64,000 bases of DNA, taken from assembly GCA_018242505.1 (NCBI GenBank), contig JAFEBU010000080.1, positions 1 through 64,000 on the forward strand, given 5' to 3'. Below are positions 1 to 8,907 of the stretch, in pieces; position 1 is the stretch's first letter; the number at the start of each line of letters is the position of its first letter. This DNA is from Pseudomonadota bacterium. GTDB lineage: Bacteria > Pseudomonadota > Alphaproteobacteria > Reyranellales > Reyranellaceae. A model generated the notes under the pieces. The model was not told the DNA's origin. It saw only the letters and a program-made list of their open reading frames with translations, and made no database searches. The translations under genes and the position numbers were made by a program.

Positions 1-1240
1 CGCGAAGTTCGAGGCGCAACGCAACGGCTTCACCGATGGCGCGAACAACGTCACGGTCACGGTCAACAGTCCGCCGACGTCCGGGCCCAATGTTTCGACG
101 CCGGGCGCCGTCGAGGTCATCATCAAGAAGAGCTCGCAGAGCTTCATCTTCGGCGAGGCGTTGAACGCCTTCCTCGGACAGTCCAGCAATCCGTTCACGC
201 TGACCACGCGCGCGGTGGCGGCGCGGGGCACCTATACCAAGACGGCCACCACGACGACAACGACGACGACAAGTTCCAGTGAAGGCTGCATCGTGGCGCT
301 TACACCCAACGCCGAGCAGGGGATCATCTTCACGTCGTTCAACAATCTCACCAGCGACTGCAGCATTATGTCCAACGCTACGTCGGTGACGAACAACTCG
401 AAAGCCTCGATCTATATGGCGAGCTTCAACAATGCGGCGCTGCACAAGAGATCAGGCGCGTTGAATGCCGGCATCTGGACGCGCGGCTCATTCTACAAGG
501 CAAGCTACAACAACTTCAGCGCCGATTCGGTGCTGACCAATCAGACTACGACGCTGTACGATCCGTACGCTTCGCTCCCGACCCCGGCACCGGGGGCTTG
601 TGACTATGCCAACTACGCGCCGTCGGGTGGCACGTCTCTCGCCCTGCAGCCAGGCACCTATTGCGGCGGCCTCACCATCTCCGGCTTCAACAACGTCTAC
701 TTCACACCCGGTACCTATTACGTCGCCAACGGCGATCTCTACATCACCAGCGTGAACAACGTCACCTGTCCGAGCTGTGTCAACGGGCAAAGCGGCGTGA
801 CGATCGTCCTGACGCAAACGACGGGCAGGAGTTCCGACATCGGTGGATTCAAGATCTCGTCCAACAACAACGTGACGCTCAGCGCCCCGCCCAGCGGCCC
901 CTATAAGGGTGTGCTGGTCTACCAGGACCGCAGTGCTCCGGCCGGGACGATGACCTCGACGTCGAAGATCTTCACCGTAAGTTCGCTCAACAACGCAAAG
1001 CTCTCGGGAGCAATCTACTTCCCTCAGAACCGGATCGACCTGGCGAGCTTCAACAATGCCAGCGCAAGCACGAACGGCTGCACCGTCTGGATCGGGCGTT
1101 ACATCAAGTTCACGTCGTACAACAATAACTACACGGCCGGTTGTGCGACCTTCGGGACCAGCCTGCCGGGCATCCAGACCACCACCACCACCCCCAGCGC
1201 GGGACCGACTACCGTGACCACGAGCCGGGTGGTCGAGTAG
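1..1240 (+). CDS. TadG-like pilus-assembly protein, 5' end outside window
   Basis: The reading frame is open from base 2, so the N-terminus (expected membrane anchor) is missing. The first visible residues (FEAQRNGFTDGANN, then VTVNSPPTSGP) resemble the conserved N-terminal third of alphaproteobacterial TadE/TadG-type proteins, which are envelope proteins linked to Flp/Tad pilus loci. The rest is a secreted-type, Ser/Thr/Asn-rich region with a run of threonines after codon 80 and scattered Cys. A motif of the form aromatic-or-small residue followed by Asn-Asn recurs about ten times (SFNN, SYNN, GFNN, SVNN, SSNN, SLNN), usually after a short hydrophobic strand. This is what a parallel beta-helix with an Asn ladder would look like. 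Stop codon TAG at 1238-1240. The family assignment is fairly safe; the beta-helix is inference, and no other tad gene is visible because the window begins here. Confidence 0.75.
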   Translation, partial: AKFEAQRNGFTDGANNVTVTVNSPPTSGPNVSTPGAVEVIIKKSSQSFIFGEALNAFLGQSSNPFTLTTRAVAARGTYTKTATTTTTTTTSSSEGCIVALTPNAEQGIIFTSFNNLTSDCSIMSNATSVTNNSKASIYMASFNNAALHKRSGALNAGIWTRGSFYKASYNNFSADSVLTNQTTTLYDPYASLPTPAPGACDYANYAPSGGTSLALQPGTYCGGLTISGFNNVYFTPGTYYVANGDLYITSVNNVTCPSCVNGQSGVTIVLTQTTGRSSDIGGFKISSNNNVTLSAPPSGPYKGVLVYQDRSAPAGTMTSTSKIFTVSSLNNAKLSGAIYFPQNRIDLASFNNASASTNGCTVWIGRYIKFTSYNNNYTAGCATFGTSLPGIQTTTTTPSAGPTTVTTSRVVE

Positions 1241-1429
1241 ATCATCGGTCGGTGGACTCGGGCGGCTGCCGCGAGGGTTTACTTCAAGAATCTGCCGTTC
1301 CTGACGCCCAACACTGCTGCGCTCCCAACCTGAATGGAGCGCGGCAAAGTTTGGCGCGGCGTTCTGCTTTTTGTTCCCCATCGCATCGTGCGGGTTGTGG
1401 AGCCGCCAACACGCAAGAGGAACACCGAC

Positions 1430-1510
1430 ATGTCACTGGCCCCGGCCCAGGGCGAGCATCATACTATCGTTCATGCGGCGATCCCTGAGCACCCGATTGC
1501 CGCATTGTAA
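1430..1510 (+). CDS. possible small ORF, 26 aa
   Basis: An ATG at 1430 is preceded by a purine-rich AAGAGGA about 8 nt upstream. The frame starts MSLAPAQGEHHTIVHA and stops at TAA (1508-1510), 33 bp before a terminator hairpin. No family recognised and no hydrophobic segment. It may be a real small protein, a leader peptide or chance; the only support is the ribosome-binding site and the adjacent terminator. Confidence 0.25.
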   Translation: MSLAPAQGEHHTIVHAAIPEHPIAAL

Positions 1511-1543
1511 CCCCGAAGTTGGCCGCCACCTACGGTCGCTTCC

Positions 1544-1569
1544 GCCCGCCGGGTTCAGGCCCGGCGGGC
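1544..1569 (+). terminator. rho-independent terminator hairpin
   Basis: Perfect 10-bp arms GCCCGCCGGG (1544-1553) and CCCGGCGGGC (1560-1569) enclose a 6-nt loop and are followed by TCTTTAA on the plus strand. It would end transcription from the TadG-like gene and the small ORF at 1430. The U-tract is short, so efficiency is uncertain. Confidence 0.6.
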
Positions 1570-1817
1570 TCTTTAATGCCCGAAGAACGCCGACGCGGCG
1601 CCTCTTGCATCGAGGTCCTCGCTCATGCGTCGTCTCTGTTCACAAGAGCGTCGTCGGGTCGTGGCGATGATGTCGTGGCGGCCATTCGCGCGATCAAGCA
1701 CCTCAAGTTGCTTTCGCCACAATAGGCTCGGCCAGTAACGGGTCGTGCGGAGCGGCCCCCGACAGGTGGCTATCCGGCGCGACCACCATCACCCATGGCA
1801 GTCCAAGCCGCACACGG

Positions 1818-2249
1818 ATGCCGACGAACGACTCTTCGGCGCAGTGCGTTCCGGTTGCGGCGAAGCCGGAGCAGCTCGAGAAATTCATGTGGATCATAAC
1901 GTGCTCTTCGGGCGCGGGGCCTGAGAATGATCATCTCCAAGACATCTTCCGGCCGCAGGTCAGCGACAATCGCCATGGCAGCGACGGACATGTCGCCCGC
2001 CGCTCGAAGTCGAAGTTCGACAAGGTTCCCGACGGTCTCCGCGTGGCGATCCCGCATGAGGGCGGCGCCTACGGCATCGATGTCGGCAAAGGCGACGCGG
2101 ACGGCTCCAAGACGCACGGCGCCAACCTGGTCCTGAATGAAGGCTGCTTGATCACCGCGATCCACTCCCCGGTCTCCGCCCGCACCACCGCAGCCTGCTT
2201 TGTCGACAGGCTGTACTTCGGCTGCCAACTCTTCTTCTTCCTCTCCTGA
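1818..2249 (+). CDS. possible hypothetical protein, 143 aa
   Basis: No family recognised. The central part (about 1930-2170) has a coding-like base pattern: third positions are mostly G or C and second positions are not, and the residues include DKVPDGLRVAIPHEGGAYG and GANLVLNEG. The first 35 and last 20 codons are less convincing and no ribosome-binding site is visible before the ATG. Minus-strand frames also run through this stretch. It could be a degraded gene. Confidence 0.25.
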   Translation: MPTNDSSAQCVPVAAKPEQLEKFMWIITCSSGAGPENDHLQDIFRPQVSDNRHGSDGHVARRSKSKFDKVPDGLRVAIPHEGGAYGIDVGKGDADGSKTHGANLVLNEGCLITAIHSPVSARTTAACFVDRLYFGCQLFFFLS

Positions 2250-2269
2250 GGCACCGTCCCATTCTCCTC

Positions 2270-2311
2270 TTCGAGGAGCAGACCCATCTCTTCGAGGAGC
2301 AGACCCATCTC
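2270..2311. repeat. 21-bp direct tandem repeat, two copies
   Basis: TTCGAGGAGCAGACCCATCTC occurs at 2270-2290 and again, perfectly, at 2291-2311 without spacing. It lies in the non-coding interval before the cyclase gene. Two copies only, so it may be a replication-slippage duplication. Confidence 0.85.
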
Positions 2312-2371
2312 ACCTTGGCCGTGTCTCGTTTCGGGGGCACTTCACAGGACACAAGCCGCGTTTCTCACATT

Positions 2372-2388
2372 TTCTCACGGCGTGAGAA
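2372..2388. promoter_or_regulatory. TTCTCACG-G-CGTGAGAA palindrome
   Basis: Perfect 8-bp arms (2372-2379 and 2381-2388) flank one central base. A further half-site TTCTCAC lies at 2362-2368. No known regulator is suggested. It sits on the 3' side of the minus-strand cyclase gene and could instead form a hairpin in that transcript. Confidence 0.35.
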
Positions 2389-2464
2389 GCCTCCGATGCC
2401 GATGGCATGGGCGTTTCAGGCCGTTTTCTCATTTTCTCGCGCCACCCCTGGGCGCGGTAATAGG

Positions 2465-3472
2465 CTACCGTGCCGGGCGATCCAGAGCGGCGATCGCGAG
2501 CGGCGCCGAACGGCCGCGCAGCGTGAGGGTGGAGAGCGGTTCTGCCTTGAGTTCTTGCGGCAGGGTCACCTGGTCGAGCAGATCCATCGAGGCCAGGACG
2601 TCCCGGCCCAGGCTCTTGGTGGCGTCGAGAAGCCGCGCCGCGACGTTCAGCGTATCGCCGACATAGGCGATCTCGCGGCGGACGTCACCGATTTCGCCGG
2701 CGACGATCTCGCCCCAGTGCAGGGCGGCGCGGAATTGGGGAATCGCGCCGAAGCGGGATCTGTATCTCTCGCCATTGGCGGCGATCCGATCCTGGGCGAT
2801 GAACGGGCAGGCGATGCAGTCGCCGTCGGCGCGCGTCCAGGTCAGGATGGCCTCGTCGCCGACATACTTGTGGATCTCCGCCCGACAGTCGAGCGCGGCA
2901 TCCGTGACGTCCTGGAAGAAGGCATTCAGCAGCTCATGGAAGCGGATCGATCCGAGGCGTTCGGCCATGCCGGTCGAGTCCTTCATGTCGATCAGGACGA
3001 AGGCCCGGTGCTCGCGCCTCGGCTGCACATAATGTCCGGTCAGGAGATTCCCGAGCGTGCCGAAGCCCAGAAGACTGCCCAATTCGAATACGAGATTGGC
3101 TGTTACCGACATCACGGCGGCGAAGATGATCGAGGGTCGGAAAGTTTCGTCGAAAACCGTCGGAGAATCGTCGAAGAGCAGACGCACCGTCACCAGGCCG
3201 CCGATGATGACGACAAGGTAGAAAAGGATCCTGAACCCGAAATAGACCAGCAGCGGTTGGCGTCTGAGACGCCGCAGCGGACGGATATCCTGGGCCTTGA
3301 TCTCGAACAGCAGGAGCGGCGTGGCGATGGCAATGGAATGGAGCACGCCCATGACGGCGGCATGCAACGTCCGGTCGCCGACGAAATAGCCAAAGCCGGC
3401 GCTGATCACCGCACTTCCGATGCTGACCCGGAGGAAGATTTGCCACTCGCGACGGGCGCGGCTCGACGTCAT
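2465..3472 (-). CDS. membrane-bound class III adenylate/guanylate cyclase
   Basis: Makes cyclic nucleotide second messenger at the inner membrane. The first ~150 of 335 residues contain four or more hydrophobic helices (segments around 20-55, 72-100, 112-140). The C-terminal catalytic domain (about 155-325) shows class III signatures: the metal-binding stretch LIDMKDSTGMAERLG, the HKYVGDEAILTW strand-turn and the late GDTLNVAARLLDATKSL helix. The start codon overlaps the stop of the upstream dehydratase gene by four bases (TCAT at 3469-3472, ATGA on the minus strand), so the two should be translationally coupled. Substrate (ATP or GTP) cannot be decided here. No HAMP or sensory domain is visible apart from the membrane helices. 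Confidence 0.9.
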   Translation of the reverse strand: MTSSRARREWQIFLRVSIGSAVISAGFGYFVGDRTLHAAVMGVLHSIAIATPLLLFEIKAQDIRPLRRLRRQPLLVYFGFRILFYLVVIIGGLVTVRLLFDDSPTVFDETFRPSIIFAAVMSVTANLVFELGSLLGFGTLGNLLTGHYVQPRREHRAFVLIDMKDSTGMAERLGSIRFHELLNAFFQDVTDAALDCRAEIHKYVGDEAILTWTRADGDCIACPFIAQDRIAANGERYRSRFGAIPQFRAALHWGEIVAGEIGDVRREIAYVGDTLNVAARLLDATKSLGRDVLASMDLLDQVTLPQELKAEPLSTLTLRGRSAPLAIAALDRPAR

Positions 3473-4458
3473 GGACCGACAGGTCGCGCCAGAGCGCGGG
3501 CGAAAGTCGCGTGATCGACGTTGCCGCCGGAACAGACGACGGCGACCGAGCGGTCCTTTACCGGCAGCTTGCCGGCCAAGGCGGCTGCCAAGGCGACGGC
3601 GCCACCCGGCTCGACCACCAGCTTGAATTCACGGAACGCGACCTCCATGGCGTCAAGCACTTCGTCATCGGTGGCTACGAGCCCTGGGCCCAGCACCTTC
3701 TGTGCCAGCGGGAAGGTGACATCACCCGGTTCGGGCGCGAGAAGGGCGTCGCAGATCGAGCCGCTGAGCTTTTCGTTGCGTTGCTTGACGCCCCTGGCCA
3801 GCGAACGCGTCATGTCGTCGAAGCCCGCCGGCTCACCGGCGTGGACGATGGTCGAGGGGCTGATGCCCTTGACGCCGAGCGCCACGCCGGTCGAGAGTCC
3901 GCCGCCGGAGCAGGGGGCGGCAACGGCATCGAGCGTGACGTCGAGCGCCTTCGCCTGTTCGGCGAGCTCCAGGCCGGTGGTGCCCTGGCCGATCAGGATC
4001 CAGGGGTGGTCATAGGGCGGCACGACGGTGGCGCCGGTCTTCTTGGCGATGCCAAGCCCGATCTCCTCGCGGCTTTCCTTCACGCGATCGTAGAGCACCA
4101 CCTCTGCGCCGCTTGCGCGCGTGTTGGCGACCTTGAGAGCGGGCGCGTCGGCCGGCATCACGATGGTTGCCTTGATGTCCATCAGCCGCGCGGCCTCCGC
4201 CAGGCCTTGAGCATGATTGCCGGACGACCAGCCGACGACGCCCTTCCGGCGGTCGGCTTCGCTCATGCAGGCGAGGAAATTGTAGGCGCCTCGGATCTTG
4301 AAGGAGCCGGTCCGCTGCAGGCACTCCGCCTTGATGAACAGCCGTCCGCCGAGTTTCGCATTGAGTCGTGCGTTCTCGAGCAGCGGCGTGCGGATGGCGA
4401 TGCCGTCCAGGCGTCGCGCGGCGGCCTGCACATCGGCAAAAGTCGGAGACGAAGACAT
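3469..4458 (-). CDS. threonine/serine dehydratase-like PLP enzyme
   Basis: Fold-type II PLP enzyme of 329 aa, catabolic or serine-racemase-like rather than the ~500-aa biosynthetic IlvA, because no C-terminal ACT domain is present. Visible motifs: RTGSFKIRGAYNF with the PLP lysine near residue 56, SSGNHAQGLAEAA for substrate carboxylate binding, and the glycine-rich phosphate loop CSGGGLSTG. Expected reaction: deamination of threonine or serine to a 2-oxo acid plus ammonia, or racemisation. It lies between a haloacid dehalogenase gene (5-base TGATG junction at 4456-4460) and the cyclase gene (ATGA overlap), forming a tight three-gene minus-strand operon. Confidence 0.88.
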   Translation of the reverse strand: MSSSPTFADVQAAARRLDGIAIRTPLLENARLNAKLGGRLFIKAECLQRTGSFKIRGAYNFLACMSEADRRKGVVGWSSGNHAQGLAEAARLMDIKATIVMPADAPALKVANTRASGAEVVLYDRVKESREEIGLGIAKKTGATVVPPYDHPWILIGQGTTGLELAEQAKALDVTLDAVAAPCSGGGLSTGVALGVKGISPSTIVHAGEPAGFDDMTRSLARGVKQRNEKLSGSICDALLAPEPGDVTFPLAQKVLGPGLVATDDEVLDAMEVAFREFKLVVEPGGAVALAAALAGKLPVKDRSVAVVCSGGNVDHATFARALARPVGP

Positions 4459-5147
4459 CAGGAGACACCGAGGAGGGAGGGAAGCCGGGAGAGGTCCGTG
4501 ATTTGAGCTACGATCTTGCCGGGCAGGCCATCATCGGGTGCGCTTGCGCGATTCACCCACACCGTGCGGAAGCCGAAATGGGCGGCGCCATGCGCATCCC
4601 AGCAATTCGACGAGAGGAAGCAGACATTTTCGGGACGGACGCCCAGCCGCGCCTCGACCAGGCGATAGACCCGCGCATCGGGCTTGAAGACGCGAGCGAC
4701 ATCGACGCTCAGCACGGCCTCGAACCTGTCCGCAAGGCCCGAAGCCTTCACCATCGGATCGAGCATTTCCGGATTGCCGTTGGACAGGATGGCGAGCCTT
4801 TTGCCGGCCTGCTTCAGCTTGCCCAGCGCGGCCGGTACCTCGGGAAAGGGATCGAGCGCCAAGTAGGCCGACAGCAACTTCTCGCGCACGTTCGCTGTGG
4901 CGATGCCATGCGCCGCCAGGCAGTGATCGAGCGCCTCGCCGGTCACCTGCCAGAACGGAGCATAGGCGTCCATGCTGTTGCGCAGCCATGTATATTGGAT
5001 CTGCTTGTTGCGCCACATCTCGGTCAGTGCGTCGGCCTTGGCGCCGATGGCCGGCCGGTGGCGGGCGACCGCCGAATTGAAGTCGTAGAGCGTGCCGTAG
5101 GCGTCGAACACGCATAGCTCGATTTTATCCAGGTCCGCGCTCATCAA
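4458..5147 (-). CDS. (S)-2-haloacid dehalogenase, type II
   Basis: HAD-superfamily hydrolase of 229 aa that would replace the halogen of short 2-haloalkanoic acids by hydroxyl. Motif I is VFDAYGTLYD with the nucleophilic Asp. The following WRNKQIQYTWLRNSM helix matches the L-DEX substrate-binding region. Motif II is ILSNGNPEML, motif III includes FKPDARVY, and motif IV is SSNCWDAHGAAHFGF. All key residues appear intact. ATG codons occur at 5147 and 5144. It is the promoter-proximal gene of the operon with the dehydratase and cyclase. Many chromosomal members of this family have unknown natural substrates, so dehalogenation is the family-level call. Confidence 0.87.
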   Translation of the reverse strand: MMSADLDKIELCVFDAYGTLYDFNSAVARHRPAIGAKADALTEMWRNKQIQYTWLRNSMDAYAPFWQVTGEALDHCLAAHGIATANVREKLLSAYLALDPFPEVPAALGKLKQAGKRLAILSNGNPEMLDPMVKASGLADRFEAVLSVDVARVFKPDARVYRLVEARLGVRPENVCFLSSNCWDAHGAAHFGFRTVWVNRASAPDDGLPGKIVAQITDLSRLPSLLGVS

Positions 5148-5183
5148 TTGCTCCCGACGGCCGATGACCGTAGGCTATCCGAC

Positions 5184-5501
5184 ATGTTCGTCGCCATTGT
5201 TCAAATTCCCATGACCAAGCGTTCGCGCGAGGCAGCGGTCGATGCGGCCCGCAAATCGGCGCCAACCTATACCGCCCTCGGCGCCAAGGGGCTTCTGAGA
5301 AAATACTATATCAACGGCAATGCGGGTGGAGGTGGAGTCTATCTCTGGGAGTCCGAGGCGGCGGCGCGTGCGTGGTACACGCCACAGTGGGAGAAGCAGA
5401 TGGAGGCGCGCTTCGGCGCCAAGCCTACCGTCACCTACTACGACAGCCACGTCGTGGTGGACAACGAAACCGGAAGGGTTCGGGTCGAAGGAGAGTGCTG
5501 A
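5184..5501 (+). CDS. YdhR/ABM-type monooxygenase-like protein
   Basis: A 105-aa protein beginning MFVAIVQIPMTKRSREA, with the alternating beta-alpha pattern of the dimeric alpha/beta-barrel (ferredoxin-like) monooxygenase group. A GLLRKYYINGN strand and a YLWESEAAARAWYTP segment resemble YdhR-like proteins. I place the start at ATG 5184; the frame stays open to a TTG at 5148 but the extra residues look unstructured. Its stop directly abuts the aldo/keto reductase start (5501/5502), so they are cotranscribed. Function unproven; possible role in small-molecule oxidation or as a binding protein. Confidence 0.65.
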   Translation: MFVAIVQIPMTKRSREAAVDAARKSAPTYTALGAKGLLRKYYINGNAGGGGVYLWESEAAARAWYTPQWEKQMEARFGAKPTVTYYDSHVVVDNETGRVRVEGEC

Positions 5502-6467
5502 ATGCAATATCGCCGGCTGGGACGTACGAATCTCGAGATTTCCCTGCTGGGCTTCGGGGCGGGCGCCGTCGGCGGCTTGATGACCAGGGGCGCGGTGGCG
5601 GATCAGGAGCGCGCGCTCGCGCGCGCCGTCGAACTCGGGATCAACTACATCGATACCGCTCCGCTCTACGGCAACGGCGAATCCGAACGCAGTCTTGGCC
5701 GTGCCCTGAAGACATTGAAGCCTGATGTCGTGATCGGGACCAAGGTGCGGCTGAAGGCGGCAGACCGCTCGCGCATCGGAGACTTCGTTGCGCAATCGAT
5801 GGACGAGAGCCTGCGGCGGCTGGATCGCGATCACGTCGATCTGTTCCAGCTTCACAATCCGCTTGTTGCCCGCGATGCCGACGATCACCTCGCGATCGAC
5901 ATGGCCCTGGCCGAGGTCGTGCCGGCAATGCAGCGGCTGCAAAAGGCGGGCAAGACGCGTTTCATCGGCTTGAGCGGCGTGGGCGAGACGCCGGCGCTCC
6001 TGCAAGCGATCGAGGCGGGCGTCTTCGATACCATGCAGGTCGTCTACAATGTCCTCAACTCCAGTGCCGGCGGTTCGATGCCGAATGGTGCTCCGGGACA
6101 GGACTATGGGCGTTTGCTCGAGCGTACGCGCGCGATGGACATGGGCACGATCGTCATCCGCGCCCTGGCCGGTGGCGCGCTTGCGGGTACGACCGAACGC
6201 CATCCGCTTGCCATGCAGGTCGTCGACCCGATCGGTTCGGCGCCGAGCTTCGTCGAGGACGTGGCGCGTGCCAAGGCGCTCGAGCCGTTGGTGAAGCAGG
6301 GGGTCGCGAGCAGCTTGACGGAACTGGCACTCCGGTTCGTGATCGCCCATCCCGCCGTGACGACCATGCTGGTCGGCTATTCGACGCTGGATCAGCTCGA
6401 GCAGGCGGCCGCCGCCGTGAACAAGGGGCCGCTGTCGGAAGAGGCTCTCCTGCGGCTGCGGACCTAG
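5502..6467 (+). CDS. aldo/keto reductase
   Basis: NAD(P)H-dependent oxidoreductase of 321 aa, a (beta/alpha)8 barrel. The catalytic tetrad is visible: Asp and Tyr in FIDTAPLYG-like NYIDTAPLYGNGESE, Lys in VIGTKVRL and His in DLFQLHNPL. The N-terminus MQYRRLGRTNLEISLLGFG is typical of the family. The arrangement resembles L-fucose/D-threo-aldose dehydrogenase-like members but the substrate is not determined. It follows the monooxygenase-like gene with no spacer and is convergent with the lytic transglycosylase gene 160 bp further on. Confidence 0.9.
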   Translation: MQYRRLGRTNLEISLLGFGAGAVGGLMTRGAVADQERALARAVELGINYIDTAPLYGNGESERSLGRALKTLKPDVVIGTKVRLKAADRSRIGDFVAQSMDESLRRLDRDHVDLFQLHNPLVARDADDHLAIDMALAEVVPAMQRLQKAGKTRFIGLSGVGETPALLQAIEAGVFDTMQVVYNVLNSSAGGSMPNGAPGQDYGRLLERTRAMDMGTIVIRALAGGALAGTTERHPLAMQVVDPIGSAPSFVEDVARAKALEPLVKQGVASSLTELALRFVIAHPAVTTMLVGYSTLDQLEQAAAAVNKGPLSEEALLRLRT

Positions 6468-6627
6468 CCAGGACCGGTCATCGCACTCGTTGTCGCCCCG
6501 AGCGCGGCGAAGGATCGGCGGTGAAGGATCGATCGTGCGCTCGTTCCAATGCATCCCGTGGAATTGGCGCGAGGCCTTCGCTTGAGCGCGTGGAATACCG
6601 CGCGCGACTCGGGACAGAGTTGGTCGC

Positions 6628-8796
6628 CTAGGATCGCCCCATCGCTGGCGAGAGCATCTTGAACGGGCCGCTCAGCCGATCGCGATAGACGCCGACGCTC
6701 TCCATGATGCGCTGCACGTAGTTGCGGGTCTCGCGCAGCGGGATCATCTCGATCCAGTCGACCATGTCGATCTTGCCGCCGCGCGGATCGCCGATCGTCT
6801 GCAGCCAGCGCGCCACGCGGTTGGGCCCGGCGTTGTAGGCGGCGAGTGCGAGTTCGTAGGAGCCGCCGAAGCGTTGCAGCATCTCGGCGAGATACTGGCT
6901 ACCCAGCGACACGTTGTAGGCGGGATCAGAGGTAAGCTTGGATTGCACGAACGGGAAGCCGAGGCGGCCCGCGACATCACGCGCCGTGCCGGGCATGAGT
7001 TGCATCAGCCCGAGCGCGCCGGAGGGCGACACCGCAGCCGAGTTGAAGGCGCTTTCCTGGCGCGTCACCGCGAGTGCCAGCGCCCGTTCGATCGAACCGG
7101 TCGCGCCCAGATCGACGACCGGGAACGAGGCATCGAACAGCGTCACGCCGCTTGCCGTCGCATGCCGTGCAATGGTGAGCGCGACATCCGGCCGCTTCAA
7201 TTCGACAGCGAGATGCGCCAGCAGCAGCGTCTCGCCGGGACCTTTGACGGCCTGCGCCAGTTTCAGCAGGAAGGGCCGCGTGCGCTCGGCATAGCCCGAC
7301 TGGCCGATATAACGCGCGACGGTCACCAACTCGCGGCTCGACAGGGCCTGCAGGTCGGTCTGCGATGCAATGGGATCCGTCGGCAGGCGTGCGGCGCCGC
7401 CCGGCAGTTTGCGGGCTGCGAGTTGGCCATAGAAGGTCTGGCCGAAGTTGGCCGCCCGCGCATACCATTCGCGCGCGTCCTTCGTGCGGCCCGATGCTTC
7501 ATAGGCCCGTCCAAGCCAATAGGCGGCGCGGCTCTTGGAAATATCCGTCGACACGCCGTCATAGAGCGTCTGGAAGTGCTTCAGTCCCTCGGCCGGCTTC
7601 TTGAGATGGCGCAGCGCGATCCAGCCGGCGAGGAACTCCGCTTCGGCAAACGCCACTCCCTTCATCTGGCCGTGCTGGCTTGCGACCGTATAGGCATCGG
7701 CCGCACGACCGGCGGCAAGGAGATCGCGCGCGACCTGCTGGCGCTCGTTCCACCAGCGATCGCTCTGGTCTGCCGAGGGCTGGGACAGCAATGCCCGGGC
7801 GTCGTCGAGCTTGCCGGTGCGGCGCAGCCACGAGAGTTGCTCCAGGCGAATGGTGGGCTCGGCGAGCTTGGCTGCCGGAACGCCGCGCAGGATGGTGACG
7901 GTATCGGCTGCCTTGGTCGCCATCGCCAGCCGCGCCTCGGCGACCGGCTGATAGTCGGGCGGGAGCTTCGACAGGAGGTCGCGGGCCACTCGCGGCCGAC
8001 CCTCGCGCAGGATGCGGTCGAAGCGGGCGATCTGGTCCTCCCCCGACAGATACTGGCCGTAGCGGTTCAGGAACTCGGTCTCGTCCGCCGGCTTGAGCGT
8101 TGCCGTGCGCCAGCTCTCGCTGGCGAGCTTCGGCACGTCCTTCGGGCTCACCGCGCTCGCCGCCGCGAGCCGGTGCATGTGGCCCGCGCTGCTGAGCGGG
8201 GGAAAGGCGGTGAAATAGCGCCAGACATCGGCGGCCGGCGTATCGGCGTTGATGCGCTCTTCGGCCTGTCGGCGCAGCACCTCGGGCTCCGGCCAGTCCG
8301 GATGCTCGCGCAGGAAGCGCCAGGTCGAGGCGAAATCGGCGTCGGTCTTGGGGGCTGTCCGCAGAACGTACCAATCCACGATCTCGGCCAGGAGCGGGTT
8401 GCCGAAATTGGCCACCGCCGGCCGGGCATCGGCATACCGTCCGTCATCGATCGCCTTGAAGGCAGCGCCGAGGGCCGATGCCTCGGCCGCCGTGAGCGGC
8501 TTTCCGGAGGCGATGGCCTGCGCCATTTCGCTTGGAGCGGCCGGCGGCAGGACGCTGCCGCTCTCGCTGGCAATGGGGATCTCCGCCGTTTTCTGTGCCA
8601 TCGGCCGTGCCGGCCGGGCGGAACCGCCGACGGATGAAGAAGGAGGATGGCGAACAGCCGGATCGGAAGGGCTGGTCGACGAGGGATTTGTGCTCTCGCC
8701 GCGCAGGACCGTGACTCCGGCGTGCTGGGCCCGCACGGAACCGGCCGCCGGAAGCGCCAATAGCACAAGGAAGATGAGGAGAGGAGGGACTTTCAC
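6628..8796 (-). CDS. soluble lytic murein transglycosylase (SLT, family 1)
   Basis: Periplasmic enzyme of 722 aa that cleaves peptidoglycan glycan strands with formation of 1,6-anhydroMurNAc. A Sec signal peptide is clear (MKVPPLLIFLVLLALPAAG, cleavage near SVRA-QH), followed by a low-complexity Pro/Ser linker and a long alpha-helical superhelix (about 95-560). The C-terminal SLT domain contains the catalytic Glu in TRQESAFNS, then SPSGALGLMQLMPGTA and the AYNAGPNRV motif. It diverges from dapA with a 111-bp gap. Its product feeds recycling enzymes such as the anhydro-MurNAc kinase encoded at 60672. Confidence 0.92.
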   Translation of the reverse strand: MKVPPLLIFLVLLALPAAGSVRAQHAGVTVLRGESTNPSSTSPSDPAVRHPPSSSVGGSARPARPMAQKTAEIPIASESGSVLPPAAPSEMAQAIASGKPLTAAEASALGAAFKAIDDGRYADARPAVANFGNPLLAEIVDWYVLRTAPKTDADFASTWRFLREHPDWPEPEVLRRQAEERINADTPAADVWRYFTAFPPLSSAGHMHRLAAASAVSPKDVPKLASESWRTATLKPADETEFLNRYGQYLSGEDQIARFDRILREGRPRVARDLLSKLPPDYQPVAEARLAMATKAADTVTILRGVPAAKLAEPTIRLEQLSWLRRTGKLDDARALLSQPSADQSDRWWNERQQVARDLLAAGRAADAYTVASQHGQMKGVAFAEAEFLAGWIALRHLKKPAEGLKHFQTLYDGVSTDISKSRAAYWLGRAYEASGRTKDAREWYARAANFGQTFYGQLAARKLPGGAARLPTDPIASQTDLQALSSRELVTVARYIGQSGYAERTRPFLLKLAQAVKGPGETLLLAHLAVELKRPDVALTIARHATASGVTLFDASFPVVDLGATGSIERALALAVTRQESAFNSAAVSPSGALGLMQLMPGTARDVAGRLGFPFVQSKLTSDPAYNVSLGSQYLAEMLQRFGGSYELALAAYNAGPNRVARWLQTIGDPRGGKIDMVDWIEMIPLRETRNYVQRIMESVGVYRDRLSGPFKMLSPAMGRS

Positions 8797-8907
8797 GCTA
8801 GGAATCGTAGGCAGGTCCTTACGGCATCACAATGGCAAGTTGCTCACCTTGCCGCGACCGACTGCGCCGCCTAGACTGCATATCCGCCTGAAAATCGGAG
8901 GAAAGCC

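Larger units (their letters stand above)
1241..2464. other. 1.2-kb region without a convincing gene
   Basis: Between the TadG-like gene and the cyclase gene I find no recognisable protein. It contains a possible 26-codon ORF (1430-1510), a GC-rich terminator hairpin (1544-1569), a possible 143-codon ORF (1818-2249), a 21-bp tandem repeat (2270-2311) and a TTCTCACG palindrome (2372-2388). A 64-codon minus-strand frame (1703-1897) also has protein-like composition. The patchwork suggests decayed genes or a regulatory spacer. Confidence 0.6.
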
